Shown here: piece after piece, positions 12,530 to 23,870 of the stretch | How the letters are laid out: each line of letters begins with the position of its first letter | Numbering within the stretch: position 1 is the first letter of the stretch | Source of the DNA: Rhea pennata | Taxonomy: Eukaryota; Chordata; Aves; Rheiformes; Rheidae | Length of the DNA stretch: 64,000 nt | Assembly (NCBI RefSeq): GCF_028389875.1 | Contig: NC_084673.1 | Coordinates: forward strand, 11,879,501-11,943,500 | Direction of reading: 5' to 3' | Translations under genes and position numbers: made by a program | Notes under the pieces: model-generated | Seen by the model: only the letters and a program-made list of their open reading frames with translations | Told to the model about the DNA's origin: nothing | The model's database searches: none

Positions 12530-13830
12530 TCCTGGAGCTGCTGGTTCGGAGCTGCCGCCCTCTCGCACGGCTCCTTCGTGTGCCACCGCGCTGGAGGTGG
12601 GGGGTGATGCTTGCAGGAGCCAGGAGGTGGGCTGCACTTGGGGGGGGGTGGGGGCAGCGCCCGGGAAAGCAGCGTCCGCAGCGCGGCGCGGGGGGCCGGG
12701 CTCGGCTGCTGCGAGCGCAGGAGGCGCAGAGCAAAGCCGGGCTCCGGGCCGGGGAGGTGCAGCAGGAGTGTCTCAGGCTGGGCCGGGACCCTGCGGCCCC
12801 GCTGGCCGGGTAGGACCTTCCTGGGGCCTTTTCCTTTCTTCCCTGCCATGACTCCGGCTTTCCAAGTCCTGGGGCTGTTTCTCAGCCAGGTGGGGCTGCG
12901 GGCAGTGCCGGGTGGTGTCGGCTGCGCGCGGTGTCGGGGAGCAGCGCGAGGGCAAGACGAGCCGGCGCCGCAGGGCAATCTCCTGCTCCCTGGATAATAA
13001 ACTCCAGTGACATCCCAGATTTAACAGCTCCGCGTCAGCTTTCATGCGTAAATGCACAGTTTCCCCACCGCTCCCTGGACCCAGGGGGCAGCCGCTGCCA
13101 GCAGGAACCTCGGCAAGGCTCGTTTTCTTTCCACAGCAAACCTCAACTGCCGGTTGCAGCCTCCGGTGCAGCGGAGATTTGAGGCCCTGTTAGACGTGGG
13201 GTTTGCCGGGCAGAGCACCAGCGGGTCCCACTGCCCGGGGAGGAGGTCAGCTCGCTTTGGTGCAAGCAGCCCGTTCGCGCAACGTCTCCCAGCGCTGCTG
13301 GCGCAGCCGCCTCTCCGTGCTGGGCCAGCCTTGCCTGCTCCCCACTCCGCTCCGCAGGGAGCAGCTCCCTGTCGGCGCTGTTGCCCCGGCAATGGCTGCG
13401 GAGCGGGGAGAGCTCGGCATCGCCGCCGGGCTGCAATCGCGCCGCTGCGCTTCGCGGGAGCTCTTGGCGAGCAACGGCGAAATGCTCTGCGGGGCTGTTG
13501 CTGCCTGCGCCGCCGCGCTGGCGGTGGCCGGGGACGGAAACACCGAGCGGGCGAGTCCCGCGGGTGCCTACGCTCCCGTCCCGTGCGGCGCCGCGACTCG
13601 GCGCGTAAGGCCGGAGGGGGCTGGCCCCACGCAGCGCGTGGCGTGTCCCGCTCCGCGCGCGGCCGGGCTCGGCCGCTCTCTGCTCTGTCGGGGTTCCCGG
13701 CGCGGGGTGCGCGCCCGCTATGAAGAGTAACGGCCTGCAGAGTTCGCCTGCCAACCACCACCCGCCTCTGCCCGCCCGAGCCCGGGATGCCACCGAGGGG
13801 ACGGTGCTCAGCACCCGGAGGTGAGGCCAG
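12530..13830. promoter_or_regulatory. CpG island at the 5' end of CNGA2
   Basis: This stretch is strongly GC-rich with dense CpG dinucleotides, densest at about 13240-13800, and it includes the first coding exon of CNGA2. It most likely holds the CNGA2 promoter. A good splice acceptor (TTTCTTTCCACAG) ends near 13136, so a 5' untranslated exon may be spliced in here. No TATA box is evident. The long open frames through it on both strands are a composition artefact. Confidence 0.65.
13720..13820 (+). CDS. CNGA2: CNGA2 exon 1 (start codon)
   Basis: The exon encodes [16 protein letters not shown]... and 33 codons plus two bases, with donor CGGAG|GTGAGG. The start is chosen because the next residues align with human TNGVKSSPANNHNHH. 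The initiation context (GCTATGA) is only moderate. Confidence 0.9.
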
Positions 13831-16800
13831 CCCGTGCTCCGGGCGGGGGAGGCGTCTCCAAGGAAGGGCTCAGGGAGGCTCCTGGCGCCGGGGACTCCTG
13901 GGGGAGCCCGGCTGCGTGGGACTGGTGAGGCCCTCCTTGGCCACATGCCACCGGGACGGGTGCACAGTCGTTGCTCCAGCACCGGTGGGGCAGGGGGAGA
14001 GGAGAAAGACTGCCTCGGCACGCATGGGGCCGTGTCCCGGGGGCAACGGCAGGGCTGCAACGACAAACACCAAGCGCTTGCCTCCTCCAGCTGGTCTAAG
14101 GCGGCTGTGGGCAGGCACCGCTGCAGGACGGTGCAGCCGTGACCCTGCCTCTCCCTGCTGCAGGGCCCCGTCTGCCCACGATGACGCCTCTCCGGAGCCA
14201 TGGGGAGATGCTCCTCCGGATGGTGGAGAGCAGCTGGTTGCCCCCGCTTTCCAAGGGCGGCAAGCTCTAGCCAGGTATCCATGTGCGCGGTGGGCCCCGA
14301 GTGCCCGGACAGCTCCAGGACACAGGAAGGAAGCTCCAGAGCTGTTCGATGGGCTCTGGGCTGAGCCACAGCCTTTTGGGCCTGACTTTGAAATACTCAC
14401 AGTGAAACAGGGGAAAGGGCTGCCAAACGTCACCGTGTTGCAGGGACACTGAGTAAGCAGTGCTCTGTCCTTCCTGCCTCCGGTTTGCCTGGAGAGGTGG
14501 TACATGCCATCTCCAAGCCATCTCCCACCTTGCTGGGCAAGGGAGCGCGCTGCCTGCCTGCTCCCCTGCCCACAAGGAGGCAACACATGGCCTCCTCCGT
14601 CCTGCGAAGAGCTGGGTGCTCCCCGTGCTCCTGCAGGCAGAGGGGCCCTGGGGCTTGTGTGAGGCCACTATTCACAGTTTATACCATTCGCGATTTATAC
14701 CCTTCAAGTACCGCAGGGACCAGGTTTGCTCTGCATGCAGCAGCCTGTGGAGAGGGCAGTGAGAGAGGACTGCTCCATCATCTCCAGCTTGGAGGCTGGC
14801 TGTGCCCAAGGGCACCTTTCCATTGCAGGTAGCCTCAGCTCTACCTGAGTCACCTACATGTTCCTCATGTCTCTGTGACAAGAGGCAGCAGGATTTGGGA
14901 AGAGGCCACTGGACTCTGCTGGGATGGGCCCAGGACTGTCTTGCTCACATATTCTTGGTCTCATACTGTCACTGCAAGGGGCAAAAAGACCATGTTTGGG
15001 CCTGATAGGGGCCGTGAGCCCTTTCCTCTCAGCAGTAAGCACCCTTGAGTATTCCATGGACTGCCCTACCAGCACAAATACTACCTCAGCTCCCTATGAG
15101 GGTTTGCTCTCAAGTTTTTGCTCTCTTCTGGCTCCACAGACACCTCCTTCTGACTCTGCCTCTCTCCTCTGTTCAGGATAGTCCGCCTGGTGCTGGTGCT
15201 GAGAGACTGGGCCAGCAAGAGCTTGCACGAGGAGCAGCAAAGGCCTGACCCCTTCCTTGAGCGGTTCCAGGGTCCCGAGATCCAGACGGTGGCTGAGGAT
15301 GTCAGCAATGATCCAGAGAGCGAGGAGACAGAGGCAAAAAACAAAAAGTAGAGTCCCTTCCCTGCAGTCTCTGTCATCCTTGGCTGGAGGTCAGCCGTGC
15401 ATGGTGCTCGGGACCTCCTGGCAGCGTAGCCAAATGGACATGGATGGGGATGTGCTGAGTGCTGGGGATGGGGAGGAATGGGTCTGGGAATCAGTTCTGG
15501 GGACCGTAGGTGCAGATCTGCCTGGAGAGGGACAGGTAGGAAGGCAAGCAGTGGAGAAGGTCCCCTGTCCTCTCCAACCCCTTTCCTGGCAGTCAGCCTG
15601 GCCTTCCCCAGCAATGCATGTAGGCATTGTAGGCAATGCATGGTCTGCTCTTTCCCTCCTGGCAGTCTGTCTTTGTGGAGGAGACCTAGCCTGTCCCTCA
15701 ACATAGAGTCCTCTTTGCCTTGGTCCATACCCTTGCATGGCTCATGAGAGTTAGCAGATCCCCATACCTGTTTCGAATGCAACTTGATACTAGGGGTAGC
15801 CCTGCATCCACCAAAAGATTCACCTCTGACCGGTGCATGTATGTGAAGAGCTGTGGGCAAACCAAGGGGACGTGGGGTCAGCACCAGCTGTGATGCCCTA
15901 AGAACTTGAGCCCTGGTCTGGGATGCTTTCTGAGCTTAGCCCTGTGCTGGGTCCAGGGTCCTATCCCAACAGGAGAGCTTGCTGAAGAAACTCCCAGAGG
16001 ACTATTGCAAACATGAAGGTGTTGTGTTTGCAAGTCTCATTTCATCATCTGCAGGACAAAGAGAGATGAAGGGAGTACACGTCTGCCTGTGCCTCCCCCA
16101 GGAACAGACACTGCGACAGCACCTTTCTAAAAACGCTCTTTCAATTCCAGCCCTTTCATCTCCTCAGCTCACACACCTGGTGAAAAGCAATAACCCAGCT
16201 TTTCTTCTGCTGGCTAATTAAAGGGCAAAGCTCATGTACTAGCCTGGACCCTACTATTATACATGGTAATTAGAACACTGAGAAATGATTGTTTTCTTCA
16301 GGAGAACTATATCTGAGGCTTGTATCTGGGTCTTTACTAGCCATGGAGAAAAATGTTCTGCCCTGTGAGGTTAAGGGGAGCTTGTTAGTTATCAGAGAAA
16401 GAGGGAGCTGCAGGCTGCTGTGAGGGGGCTGCTCAGTGCTGTGGCTCCTTAGGCGAGGTTGTTCTTTTTCTGAGGTGAGTCTGGCAGGATGAAGCTTTCC
16501 TGCATCCAGAGGTGATGGACAACAGAGCCAAGCGCCATTGCAGCACCACGATGCATCTTGTTTGCCGGCTTGACTTTATTTAAGAGGGTAAAGGTCCCTG
16601 GGGGTGGGGGAGAGGTATGTTCAGAGTTACCCCACCAGTCTCTAGCGGGGAGTGCGTTGCAGCTCTCAGAAACAGCCCCTGGAGAGATGGTGCTAACTTC
16701 TGCTGTGTTCTAGGTCCTCAGCTGTGTGGATGAAAGGCCCGGGTCTGCTAACGAGCATGCGGTGCCAGGCAGTGCAATGGGAGCCTCGGCGGTTTGCAGC

Positions 16801-19800
16801 ACTGGGTGCAAAGCCTTCAGGAACGGGCAGCTGATTAATTCCCTCTCTCTGGGTTAACCCAGCCCCTGGTTTTCCAGTTTTTACCCTAGCCCTGTTGTCA
16901 GAGGGGACAGCTGTACTGTATATGTCTGTGGGACAATGTCAGTGACTCTGGCCACCTGCTGTGGTCACAACTGGTGATTTAAAGTTGAAATTGCCAGCAT
17001 GATTAACGCAGTCATGGTTAGTGGTGCTTGTGATGTGTGTGCTACAGCAGTAACTGCTGGCTGTAGGTGAGCCAATGCTTCCCTTGTGTCAGGTGTTGTA
17101 GGTCTTAGAGAGTCTCTTTCTCAGAAAACATTTAAGCCCCAGATGGACCCATTTCTGAACAAAAGGCATGCACTCTCTCAGCACTTCTTATGGGAAGGTT
17201 GAGCACCCACTTGTCTGTGGCTGTAGCTGAAGTGTATGTCAATGACAGCTGCTGGCTCTGCTCAGGGTGTTAATTCTCACACTCGGGCACCGCGGGTACT
17301 GCTGCCTGTGTGGCAGCGGGGAATCAGGCTTCAAGTCAGAGGATTTACTTTTGAAGGCATCAGAAGCAGTGGGGTGCATGCGGCTATCTGCTGGCAATGG
17401 AGTTGTTCTTCCCATTGCTGGGGGAAGTTTTGCATGTTCAAAAGCTGGGAGGGAGGGAGGGCGAGAGGGAGTTTTGCTCGACCAGGCTGCAGCAGCCTAT
17501 CAGTTCAGCTGCAGTTTCTGTTCCCCAGCTTCTCCAGTGAGATCTGGCGACAGGAGCCCACACATCTTATCTCAGAGTCCCAAGATAAGCTGGATCAAAC
17601 ACTTGGGAACAGTTCAAAGGCTGGACCCAGGGCTGAGCAGACTGCAAGCAGGCAGCTGTGGGCAGAGTGGGGATGGCAGCCCTGCAATGCTGTCTGCCCA
17701 GGCCACTGCTCTGTTGTTTGGGCAGCACCTCCCGGTGCCTCCCACTGATTTGGCGGCACGCTTTTCTTTCTGCCCTTATTAACATTCTTCTTCAAAATCT
17801 ATCTGGCTCCAATCTCTACCGTATCTGGGAGAAGCAATGTCATCTAATGAGAACCTTCTTCCAAATGTCTGTTTCTGGCTCTGCCACTGATATGCTGTGT
17901 GCATGTAGGCTCCCTGCTTTGCCTTGCTGTGCTACAGTTTCCTCTTCTGGTACATTATCAAGCACAGTTTTGGGGATAAAGGAGCTTAAACAGTGCTGGA
18001 CTTCTTTACTCAGCACTAGCCTCAGGCCTAGCGTAGAGACTGGCTGCAGCTATGTTTAAGCCAGTCTAGTGTAAAGGATGAAGGAGACAATTTAGACACT
18101 CCCTTCCAAACCTGTTTTTTACATTTAGCCGTTTATTCACACACTGCCTACCAGCTCTGGGTTCTCTCTACTTCCAGGAAGAAATGGCAGATCTTTGTGG
18201 TGGACCCTGCGGGGGACTGGTATTACTGTTGGCTGGCTGTTATTGCGATTCCTGTCCTCTATAACTGGTGCTTGCTTGTGGCCAGGTGAGCCGGTAGGCT
18301 TGTAGGGTCGCTGTCTCCTCTGTCCCTCCTGTTCCTCTAGTGCTTGTAGCTCAGGCTAGTATTGGACATCTGAAGCTGGTCATGCTGGGGCTGGGGCCTA
18401 TGGGAACCTGAAGGAATGGACCTCCCATTTCGTTGTGACTGCAGCAGTGCAAAGGCAGAACTTCATTATCTGGCCCTGGTGGGAAAGGACTGTCATCTCG
18501 GGGTGCAGCTGCTTGCAAGGCTGTGAGGTGTTTCTGGGAGGTGGTCTCAAGGACGTTTCTTTACCTCAGTCAAGAGAGGGCAGATGATTCTGAGAAGAGG
18601 GATTTAATTTCTAGGAGCAGAGGGGGAGTGACCAAGCTCAGCTGTAGAGTGTAGGACCCCCAGAATCAGCTGAGTTGGAACGATAAGGGTGTTTGGTGGT
18701 CTCATCACCCCATTATGTGGTCCTCCTCAAGGGCTTGTTTCAGTGACCTGCAAAAGACTTACGTTGTTCTCTGGCTGGTGTTAGACTACATCTCGGACTG
18801 TATCTATATCGGAGACATAGTGATTCGCCTGCGCACAGGTAAGTAAAGGAATCATCCCAGCTTGTGAGTGTTTTGCTTTAATTCCCTGAAAGTGGGGATG
18901 AGCTGCAAGGGATGGGATATATAGCTCCATTATAAAGAGGGTTTTTATCTACCTTGGCACTTGCTAGTACAAAGCAGCCTCCAGAGAAAGAATCTAATTA
19001 AAAGACCTGAGAAATAGAGTAAGTTTTAGAATGAAAGATTAATCATCCTAGCTTTCAACTTCACCTTTGAATAATTGTACAAAATTACTCACATTACTAT
19101 TAGCACTCGGGCATAGTTGAAGGTCTGTATCTCTGATTTCCTATCAGTTCAGTTAATGAATTATCTAAATGGAAAAATGGTAGAATTTAATGTTCTCAGA
19201 ATGGGGCAGGCAGCTGTGCATTTTTTTGTCCAGAACTTGCAATAATTCATGATCTGGAGGATGGAAACCTTTGCATCCCCATTTCTTTGAGGCAATAGAG
19301 TAAATCCCTAAGTGATATTTTTGCATGGCTTTTTCCAGACGAAGAGCTTGAGGGATAATTAAAGCTTGTAGACTCAGTAGCTCAGGTGGAATTAGTAATA
19401 TTTGAATGACTCTGTGAGTATATGCATGCATGTGAAAGGCATATAGTGAAATGTTTATCAAAAAGTCTGTAGAAGAGTTGTACATAAGCCAAGATAATTC
19501 TATCTTTCGCTTCTCTGGTAGGTTTTTTGGAACAAGGTCTTCTGGTTAAGGATCTGAAGAAATTACGGGATAGCTATATCCACACGTTACAGTTCAAGCT
19601 GGATGTTTTCTCCATTCTGCCAACAGACATGGTGTACTTTGTTGTGGGATTGCACCGCCCTGAATTGCGTTTCAACAGGCTGCTGCACTTCTCCCGCATG
19701 TTTGAGTTTTTTGATAGGACTGAGACCAGAACCAGCTACCCCAACATCTTTCGGATCAGCAACTTGGTTCTTTATATCCTGATCATCATCCACTGGAATG

Positions 19801-20939
19801 CATGCATCTATTACGCCATCTCAAAAGCCATAGGCTTTGGAGAGGACACCTGGGTTTATCCCAATGTCACTGACCCTGAATATGGATATCTCACCAGGGA
19901 GTACGTCTACTGTCTGTACTGGTCTACATTGACTTTGACTACCATTGGAGAGACCCCTCCTCCTGTGCGTGATGAAGAGTATCTCTTTGTGATCTTCGAT
20001 TTCCTCATTGGTGTCCTCATCTTTGCCACCATTGTGGGGAATGTGGGATCCATGATAGCCAATATGAATGCCACGAGGGCAGAGTTCCAGGCAAAAATTG
20101 ATGCCATCAAACACTATATGCAGTTCCGCAAGGTAAGCAAGGACATGGAAACCAAAGTCATCAAGTGGTTTGACTATCTATGGACCAATAAGAAGGCTGT
20201 AGATGAACATGAAGTCCTGAAGAATCTCCCTGACAAGTTAAGGGCAGAGATTGCCATCAACGTTCATCTGGAGACACTGAAGAAGGTGAGAATCTTCCAG
20301 GACTGTGAAGCAGGTCTACTGGTGGAGCTGGTGCTGAAGCTTCGCCCTCAGGTATTCAGCCCAGGAGATTATGTTTGCCGGAAAGGAGACATTGGGAAAG
20401 AGATGTACATCATCAAGGAGGGGAAGCTGGCTGTGGTGGCAGATGATGGAATAACACAATATGCTTTGCTCACTGCAGGAGGCTGCTTTGGTGAGATTAG
20501 CATCCTCAATATTAAAGGAAGCAAAATGGGCAACAGACGCACTGCCAACATTTGTAGCTTGGGCTACTCTGATCTCTTCTGCCTATCAAAGGAAGACCTG
20601 ATGGAAGCAGTCACAGAGTATCCTGATGCCAGAAAAGTCCTGGAGGAGCGTGGCCGGGAGATCCTGACCAAGGAAGGGCTGCTAGATGAGTCAGCTGCAG
20701 AGGAAAGCATGGAAGGGAAGAATGTGGAGGAAAAGCTGGACAGGCTGGCCTTGAACTTGGACACGCTGCATACCCGTTTTGGCCGGCTCCTGACGGAGTA
20801 CAACACTGCCCAGATGAAGCTCAAGCAGCGCATCACTGTTCTGGAGTCCAAGATGAGGCAACAAGATCTGGAGGACTTCTTCTCTGATAGCTCAGACAGT
20901 CTGTTTGATGATGGGGAGGGACATCCTGGTGGGATGTAA
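13720..20939 (+). CDS. CNGA2: Cyclic nucleotide-gated channel alpha-2 (olfactory CNG channel), six coding exons
   Basis: Exons 13720-13820, 14164-14274, 15177-15347, 18178-18285, 18732-18838 and 19522-20939 join (phases 2,2,2,2,1) into 671 codons plus TAA; human CNGA2 is 664 residues. The protein is the principal subunit of the cAMP/cGMP-gated cation channel of olfactory cilia. Visible parts are: N-terminus [12 protein letters not shown]; a calmodulin-site segment at about residues 66-90; S1 at about 138-163; S2 at about 172-195; the pore [11 protein letters not shown] with selectivity glutamate E343; a C-linker; a cyclic-nucleotide pocket with FGEISIL (522-528) and NRRTAN (537-542); and a C-terminal leucine zipper at about 601-644. 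An N-glycosylation site NVT precedes the pore. CNGA2 rather than CNGA1 or CNGA3 is shown by TQYALL, the motif [10 protein letters not shown] and near-identity through the core. It appears intact and functional. Confidence 0.97.
14164..14274 (+). CDS. CNGA2: CNGA2 exon 2
   Basis: The acceptor is CCTGCTGCAG and the donor CCAG|GTATCC. It encodes about residues 34-70, starting [12 protein letters not shown], which aligns with human RPHSAADDDTSSE. It ends within ALAR, at the start of the calmodulin-site region. This is a poorly conserved, acidic N-terminal linker. Confidence 0.88.
15177..15347 (+). CDS. CNGA2: CNGA2 exon 3 (calmodulin-site region)
   Basis: The acceptor is CTGTTCAG and the donor AAAAA|GTAGAG. 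It encodes [15 protein letters not shown], then [16 protein letters not shown], matching human RIVRLVGIIREWANK and PDSFLERFRGPELQTV, followed by a variable Glu/Lys-rich linker. Confidence 0.93.
15348..18177 (+). other. CNGA2 intron 3
   Basis: No exon is recognised within it. A long ORF at 17236-17782 has no family resemblance. A MIR-type remnant lies at 17870-17963. Confidence 0.6.
17870..17963 (+). repeat. MIR-type SINE remnant
   Basis: GGCTCTGCCACTGATATGCTG, then TGTGCTACAGTTTCCTCTTC, follow the order of the MIR core ('CTCTGCCACTTACTAGCTGTGTGACC...CTCAGTTTCCTCATC'). It is diverged, as expected for a relic older than the bird-mammal split. Confidence 0.5.
18178..18285 (+). CDS. CNGA2: CNGA2 exon 4 (S1)
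   Basis: The acceptor is CTACTTCCAG and the donor GCCAG|GTGAGC. It encodes [19 protein letters not shown] and the rest of transmembrane helix S1 through YNWCLLVA. It is near-identical to vertebrate CNGA2. Confidence 0.95.
18732..18838 (+). CDS. CNGA2: CNGA2 exon 5 (S2)
   Basis: The exon follows CCTCAAG, a weak-pyrimidine acceptor accepted because the frame and the protein match (RACFSDLQK, then [12 protein letters not shown]). The donor is CACAG|GTAAGT. It ends in the S2-S3 loop IRLRTG. Confidence 0.93.
19522..20939 (+). CDS. CNGA2: CNGA2 exon 6 (S3 to C-terminus, stop)
   Basis: This single 1,418-base exon carries S3-S6, the pore, the C-linker, the cyclic-nucleotide-binding domain and the leucine zipper. 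That is the same large last exon as in other CNGA genes. It begins [10 protein letters not shown] and stops at TAA 20937-20939. The tail after the zipper ([19 protein letters not shown]...) differs from mammals. Confidence 0.98.
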
Positions 20940-21172
20940 TGAGGGGACACACAGATCAGCTAAACAATGTCCTACCTTGTATTGAGACAGTGTATGTTTT
21001 TCACAGGCAGCTCCTTTAGCTGCTTTGCCAGAGATTTCTCAGAAGTCTTTAGCATTGCTGTTGCCACTGCCTTGGTGCAGCTCTTGACATGGCTCCAAAT
21101 CAGGTGACTATCTTCCCTCTCCTTCAGGCCTGTCCCTTTGACTGCCTTGATCTGAGATCTTGGGCTTGGATC

Positions 21173-21178
21173 AATAAA
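21173..21178 (+). terminator. CNGA2 polyadenylation signal
   Basis: A canonical AATAAA lies about 235 bases downstream of the CNGA2 stop, within GGATCAATAAAAAAAAG. The genomic A-run next to it could confuse oligo-dT evidence. Confidence 0.55.
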
Positions 21179-23020
21179 AAAAAGAGAACGGCTTATGCTA
21201 CTGCTAATATTTCCTTCCAGCTTCTGCGAAAAGTCTCTGCTCATCACACCTCCTTCTTTCCCTTTGCCTTAATATTAGGTGGGACATCATCATCCACAGC
21301 CTAGCACAGAGGGATGCCTGGAGGTGCTGACCTCTGTGCGCACCGAGGAGGCACAGAGTCGCAGTGGACAGTCTGCTGTGTACCACCTCCCTGTTTACAA
21401 TGGGACCGAGGAGGGAGACGGCCCTTAGAAAACGCTAGATTCCTAGCAGAAAACAAAACACAGAGGACGATGTTTCCACGCCTTCCTGCTCTCCTGCTGA
21501 GGAGACAGCATGAATTTCATTTTGACTACGGAAGTCTCAGATGACAAGTAGAAAGTAGCAGGAAAAAACATTGCTCTTCGGACTGACAGTGCCTTTTACA
21601 CTATGTACAGAGGGAAGACAGTAACTATCTCTCTAATGATGGCTAGAGGTGCCAGTAAAGGTTTGACTGAAATGACGCATTTTAAAGGAACAAAGCAGTG
21701 ATGGGATCCAACTGTGCCCATATTTACTTTGCAGTGGATAGCTCAGAGAGAGAGCAGAACACATTTATTTTCTTAGGTGGGAGGTTTCCTTGTCCTCTGT
21801 GGGAATTTTGGGGTCTTTCAGGCCAGTTTCCTTCTGAAGAAGAAATGAGTGGCAGAGTCGAGGGGGACCATTTGCTCACGTGAGAAAACGTGGCACCCTC
21901 TGAGCTGCCGGCAAAACTCTGCCAAGATACGCTGTACCCTATGGACTCCATGGCATGAACAGCTTGCTGCTGAGAGGTGCAGGGCAGGAAAGGCCACCGC
22001 AACCCCTCACACAGCAACTGTAGCGTAAGCACTAATACCACCCGAGGCACCTACCTCAAACCAGAGTCCGCTGCAGCCAACCTCAGCTCCCAGAGCCGGC
22101 CCCAGCCCCTGGCCAGGGGAGGCAAGCAGGGCTTTGCTGGCTCTGTGTGTCGCTCCTGCGCGCGAGCCAGCTGGGCTGAACCTCAGAGACCGTTGTAGCC
22201 CTTGCAGTGCCTGTCTGTGAGTGGGGAGGATTTCACCAGGTGCCTGTTCCACAGTCACTTGTCCTAGGTTCACAAATTTAGCTCCTTGGCATGAAAATAC
22301 GGCCTGTCTAGCTTGATATCTTGCACTGTTCGTCACTAAATTTGGGAACAGCCAAGCTAGCAAGGTTGGACAAGCTCTCTGTCCTGGGAAGGGAAGTGCC
22401 TTTAGATGCAGACTGAACAAATCATTCAGTGTCAGGGCTAGGAACTGGCCTTACGCTTTCTGCCTTCCAGGCTCTACTGTGGTGCCTGTTGTCACAGGAT
22501 AAACTAGTTTGGCCTCCTGAGACTGGGGTAATGGTGCTGGGCAAGAGCTGGGACTGAAGGATGCAACCTGATTTCTTGCTTCTGTTGTCCAGCTCAACCT
22601 GATCCTGTGTGCAGGCATCTGGGATCTCCTGCTCCCCCTCACTTAGTCCGCAGCGGCTAATCCACACTTCTCCCAGGAGGAGGAAGTTCACTGGAGAAAA
22701 GAATGTCAGGGGTGCTGGGGAAGCTCATGTTTTGGGCCAAGTTCAGCAAATAGTTAGGCTAAAATAATGGGGAGACACAAGGGGAGATATCAGCCAAGAA
22801 AGATTCATGGTGGAAAAGTAAGGTTATTTGCTTTGTCCTTTCTTTTCCCCTCCAAAATGAGACTATATCCCTTCAGTTTGAGTGGGAATTACCTATTTTT
22901 TAAAAAGGCCTTTCTTTTTTAGGAGTGTGTGTTTGGGAAGGTTAAACTATCAAAATCAGAATTTGGGATAAAACGAAAAGTTTGATGTTGTTGTCTCTAA
23001 ATAAAATTTTAGAGTTTTCT
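21179..23020. other. Intergenic sequence downstream of CNGA2
   Basis: No coding exon or known repeat is recognised with confidence. Short open frames on both strands lack splice context and family similarity. Confidence 0.5.
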
Positions 23021-23021
23021 G

Positions 23022-23045
23022 TTTTTTTTTTTTTTTTTTTTTTTT
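23022..23045. repeat. Poly-T homopolymer (24 bp)
   Basis: An uninterrupted run of T, possibly a microsatellite or the tail of an antisense retrocopy. No retrocopy body is recognisable beside it. Confidence 0.9.
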
Positions 23046-23179
23046 AGCACTAAGATGATTTTGGTTGAGGATAAATGATTTTTTATTAATACTGGAATCC
23101 CTGTTTCCCAGCTTTTCCATGTCCATGATGTTGGATTTAGCACTAACTTAATCTGCTCGTCATTCTCTCCCGCATTGCA

Positions 23180-23870
23180 GGGAGGGCGCAGAAGCGGCAG
23201 GGGCAGAGCATCCCCTCTCCCAGCCCCGCTCGGGCGCAGGGGCTGCGGGAGCACCGGCTTGTTCCGCCGGGCGCTGAGCTGCGGCCCTCGCCCTGCGGAT
23301 GTGGAGCCGGAGCCAGGAGAGGGTGCTGTGAACCGCAGAACCGTGCTGCGCCTCGCAGCCGCAGCACCCCAGCCCTGGCCTGTTCCCTGAAACGGGGACC
23401 GCGGGGAAAGGGCAGCGGGAGGGAAGGGGCTGTGATTTCAGCCCCGAGCACTGGGCACCTCCGTGCAAACCACGGGGTCGCATTTCAGCTGCTGAGTGTT
23501 TGCAAACGCAGCTCTGAGTGTTTTCCGACGGAGCTGCAGCCCCTTCGAACTGGCGCGTGGGAGCCTCTTCCAGCGTCCTGGCACTTCTCAGCTGCGCTTT
23601 GGCTGCCCCACACACATAATCCCTGCCCCTCTCCGTGGACAGCAGGTTGAAAACCAGTGGGCGTCACTTCTTTGCTGACAGTATCTCTGAGCTGACTCTG
23701 CGCTCGGTGGCTCAGGGATTGCAGGGAGCATGGCCGCAGCGGGAGGTGGCCCCGGAGGGCTGCAGAGCCTGTCTGAGAGCAGCCGGGCCTGCGACGGGCT
23801 CTGGCCCGGGGAGGAGGCAGCCGCAGCCGCGGTCTGGGGGTGCCTGTGTCCCTGCCTGGCCCTGGCCATA
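23180..23870. promoter_or_regulatory. CpG-rich patch, possible orphan promoter
   Basis: The sequence switches abruptly from AT-rich to GC-rich with many CpGs, in a place where I recognise no gene. Long overlapping open frames on both strands are expected from the composition. It could be a promoter of an unrecognised transcript or an alternative intergenic CpG island. Confidence 0.45.

Larger units (their letters stand above)
9254..12530. other. Intergenic region between the FATE1-like gene and CNGA2
   Basis: No protein-coding exon is recognised. A (TTG)n/poly-T tract lies near 11508-11552. An antisense MIR-like fragment is at 12288-12325 and a 21-bp unit occurs twice at 12341-12382. A possible noncoding first exon of CNGA2 ends at a strong donor near 12099 (GCGCAG|GTGAGT). 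Confidence 0.5.

Noticed and set aside
13391-13730. ORF starting MAAERGELG just upstream of and overlapping the CNGA2 start
   Set aside because: Composition-driven frame in the CpG island with no recognisable homologue; at most an upstream ORF if transcription starts further 5'.
13885-13905. Olf-1/EBF site (CTCCTGGGGGAG) near CNGA2 exon 1
   Set aside because: One mismatch to the palindromic core and such strings are frequent in GC-rich DNA.
13042-14369. Long minus-strand open frames (239 and 408 codons) over the CNGA2 5' region
   Set aside because: Antisense shadows of the CpG island and CNGA2 exons; no family similarity.
19165-19485. 106-codon minus-strand ORF in CNGA2 intron 5
   Set aside because: No family resemblance and antisense within an intron.
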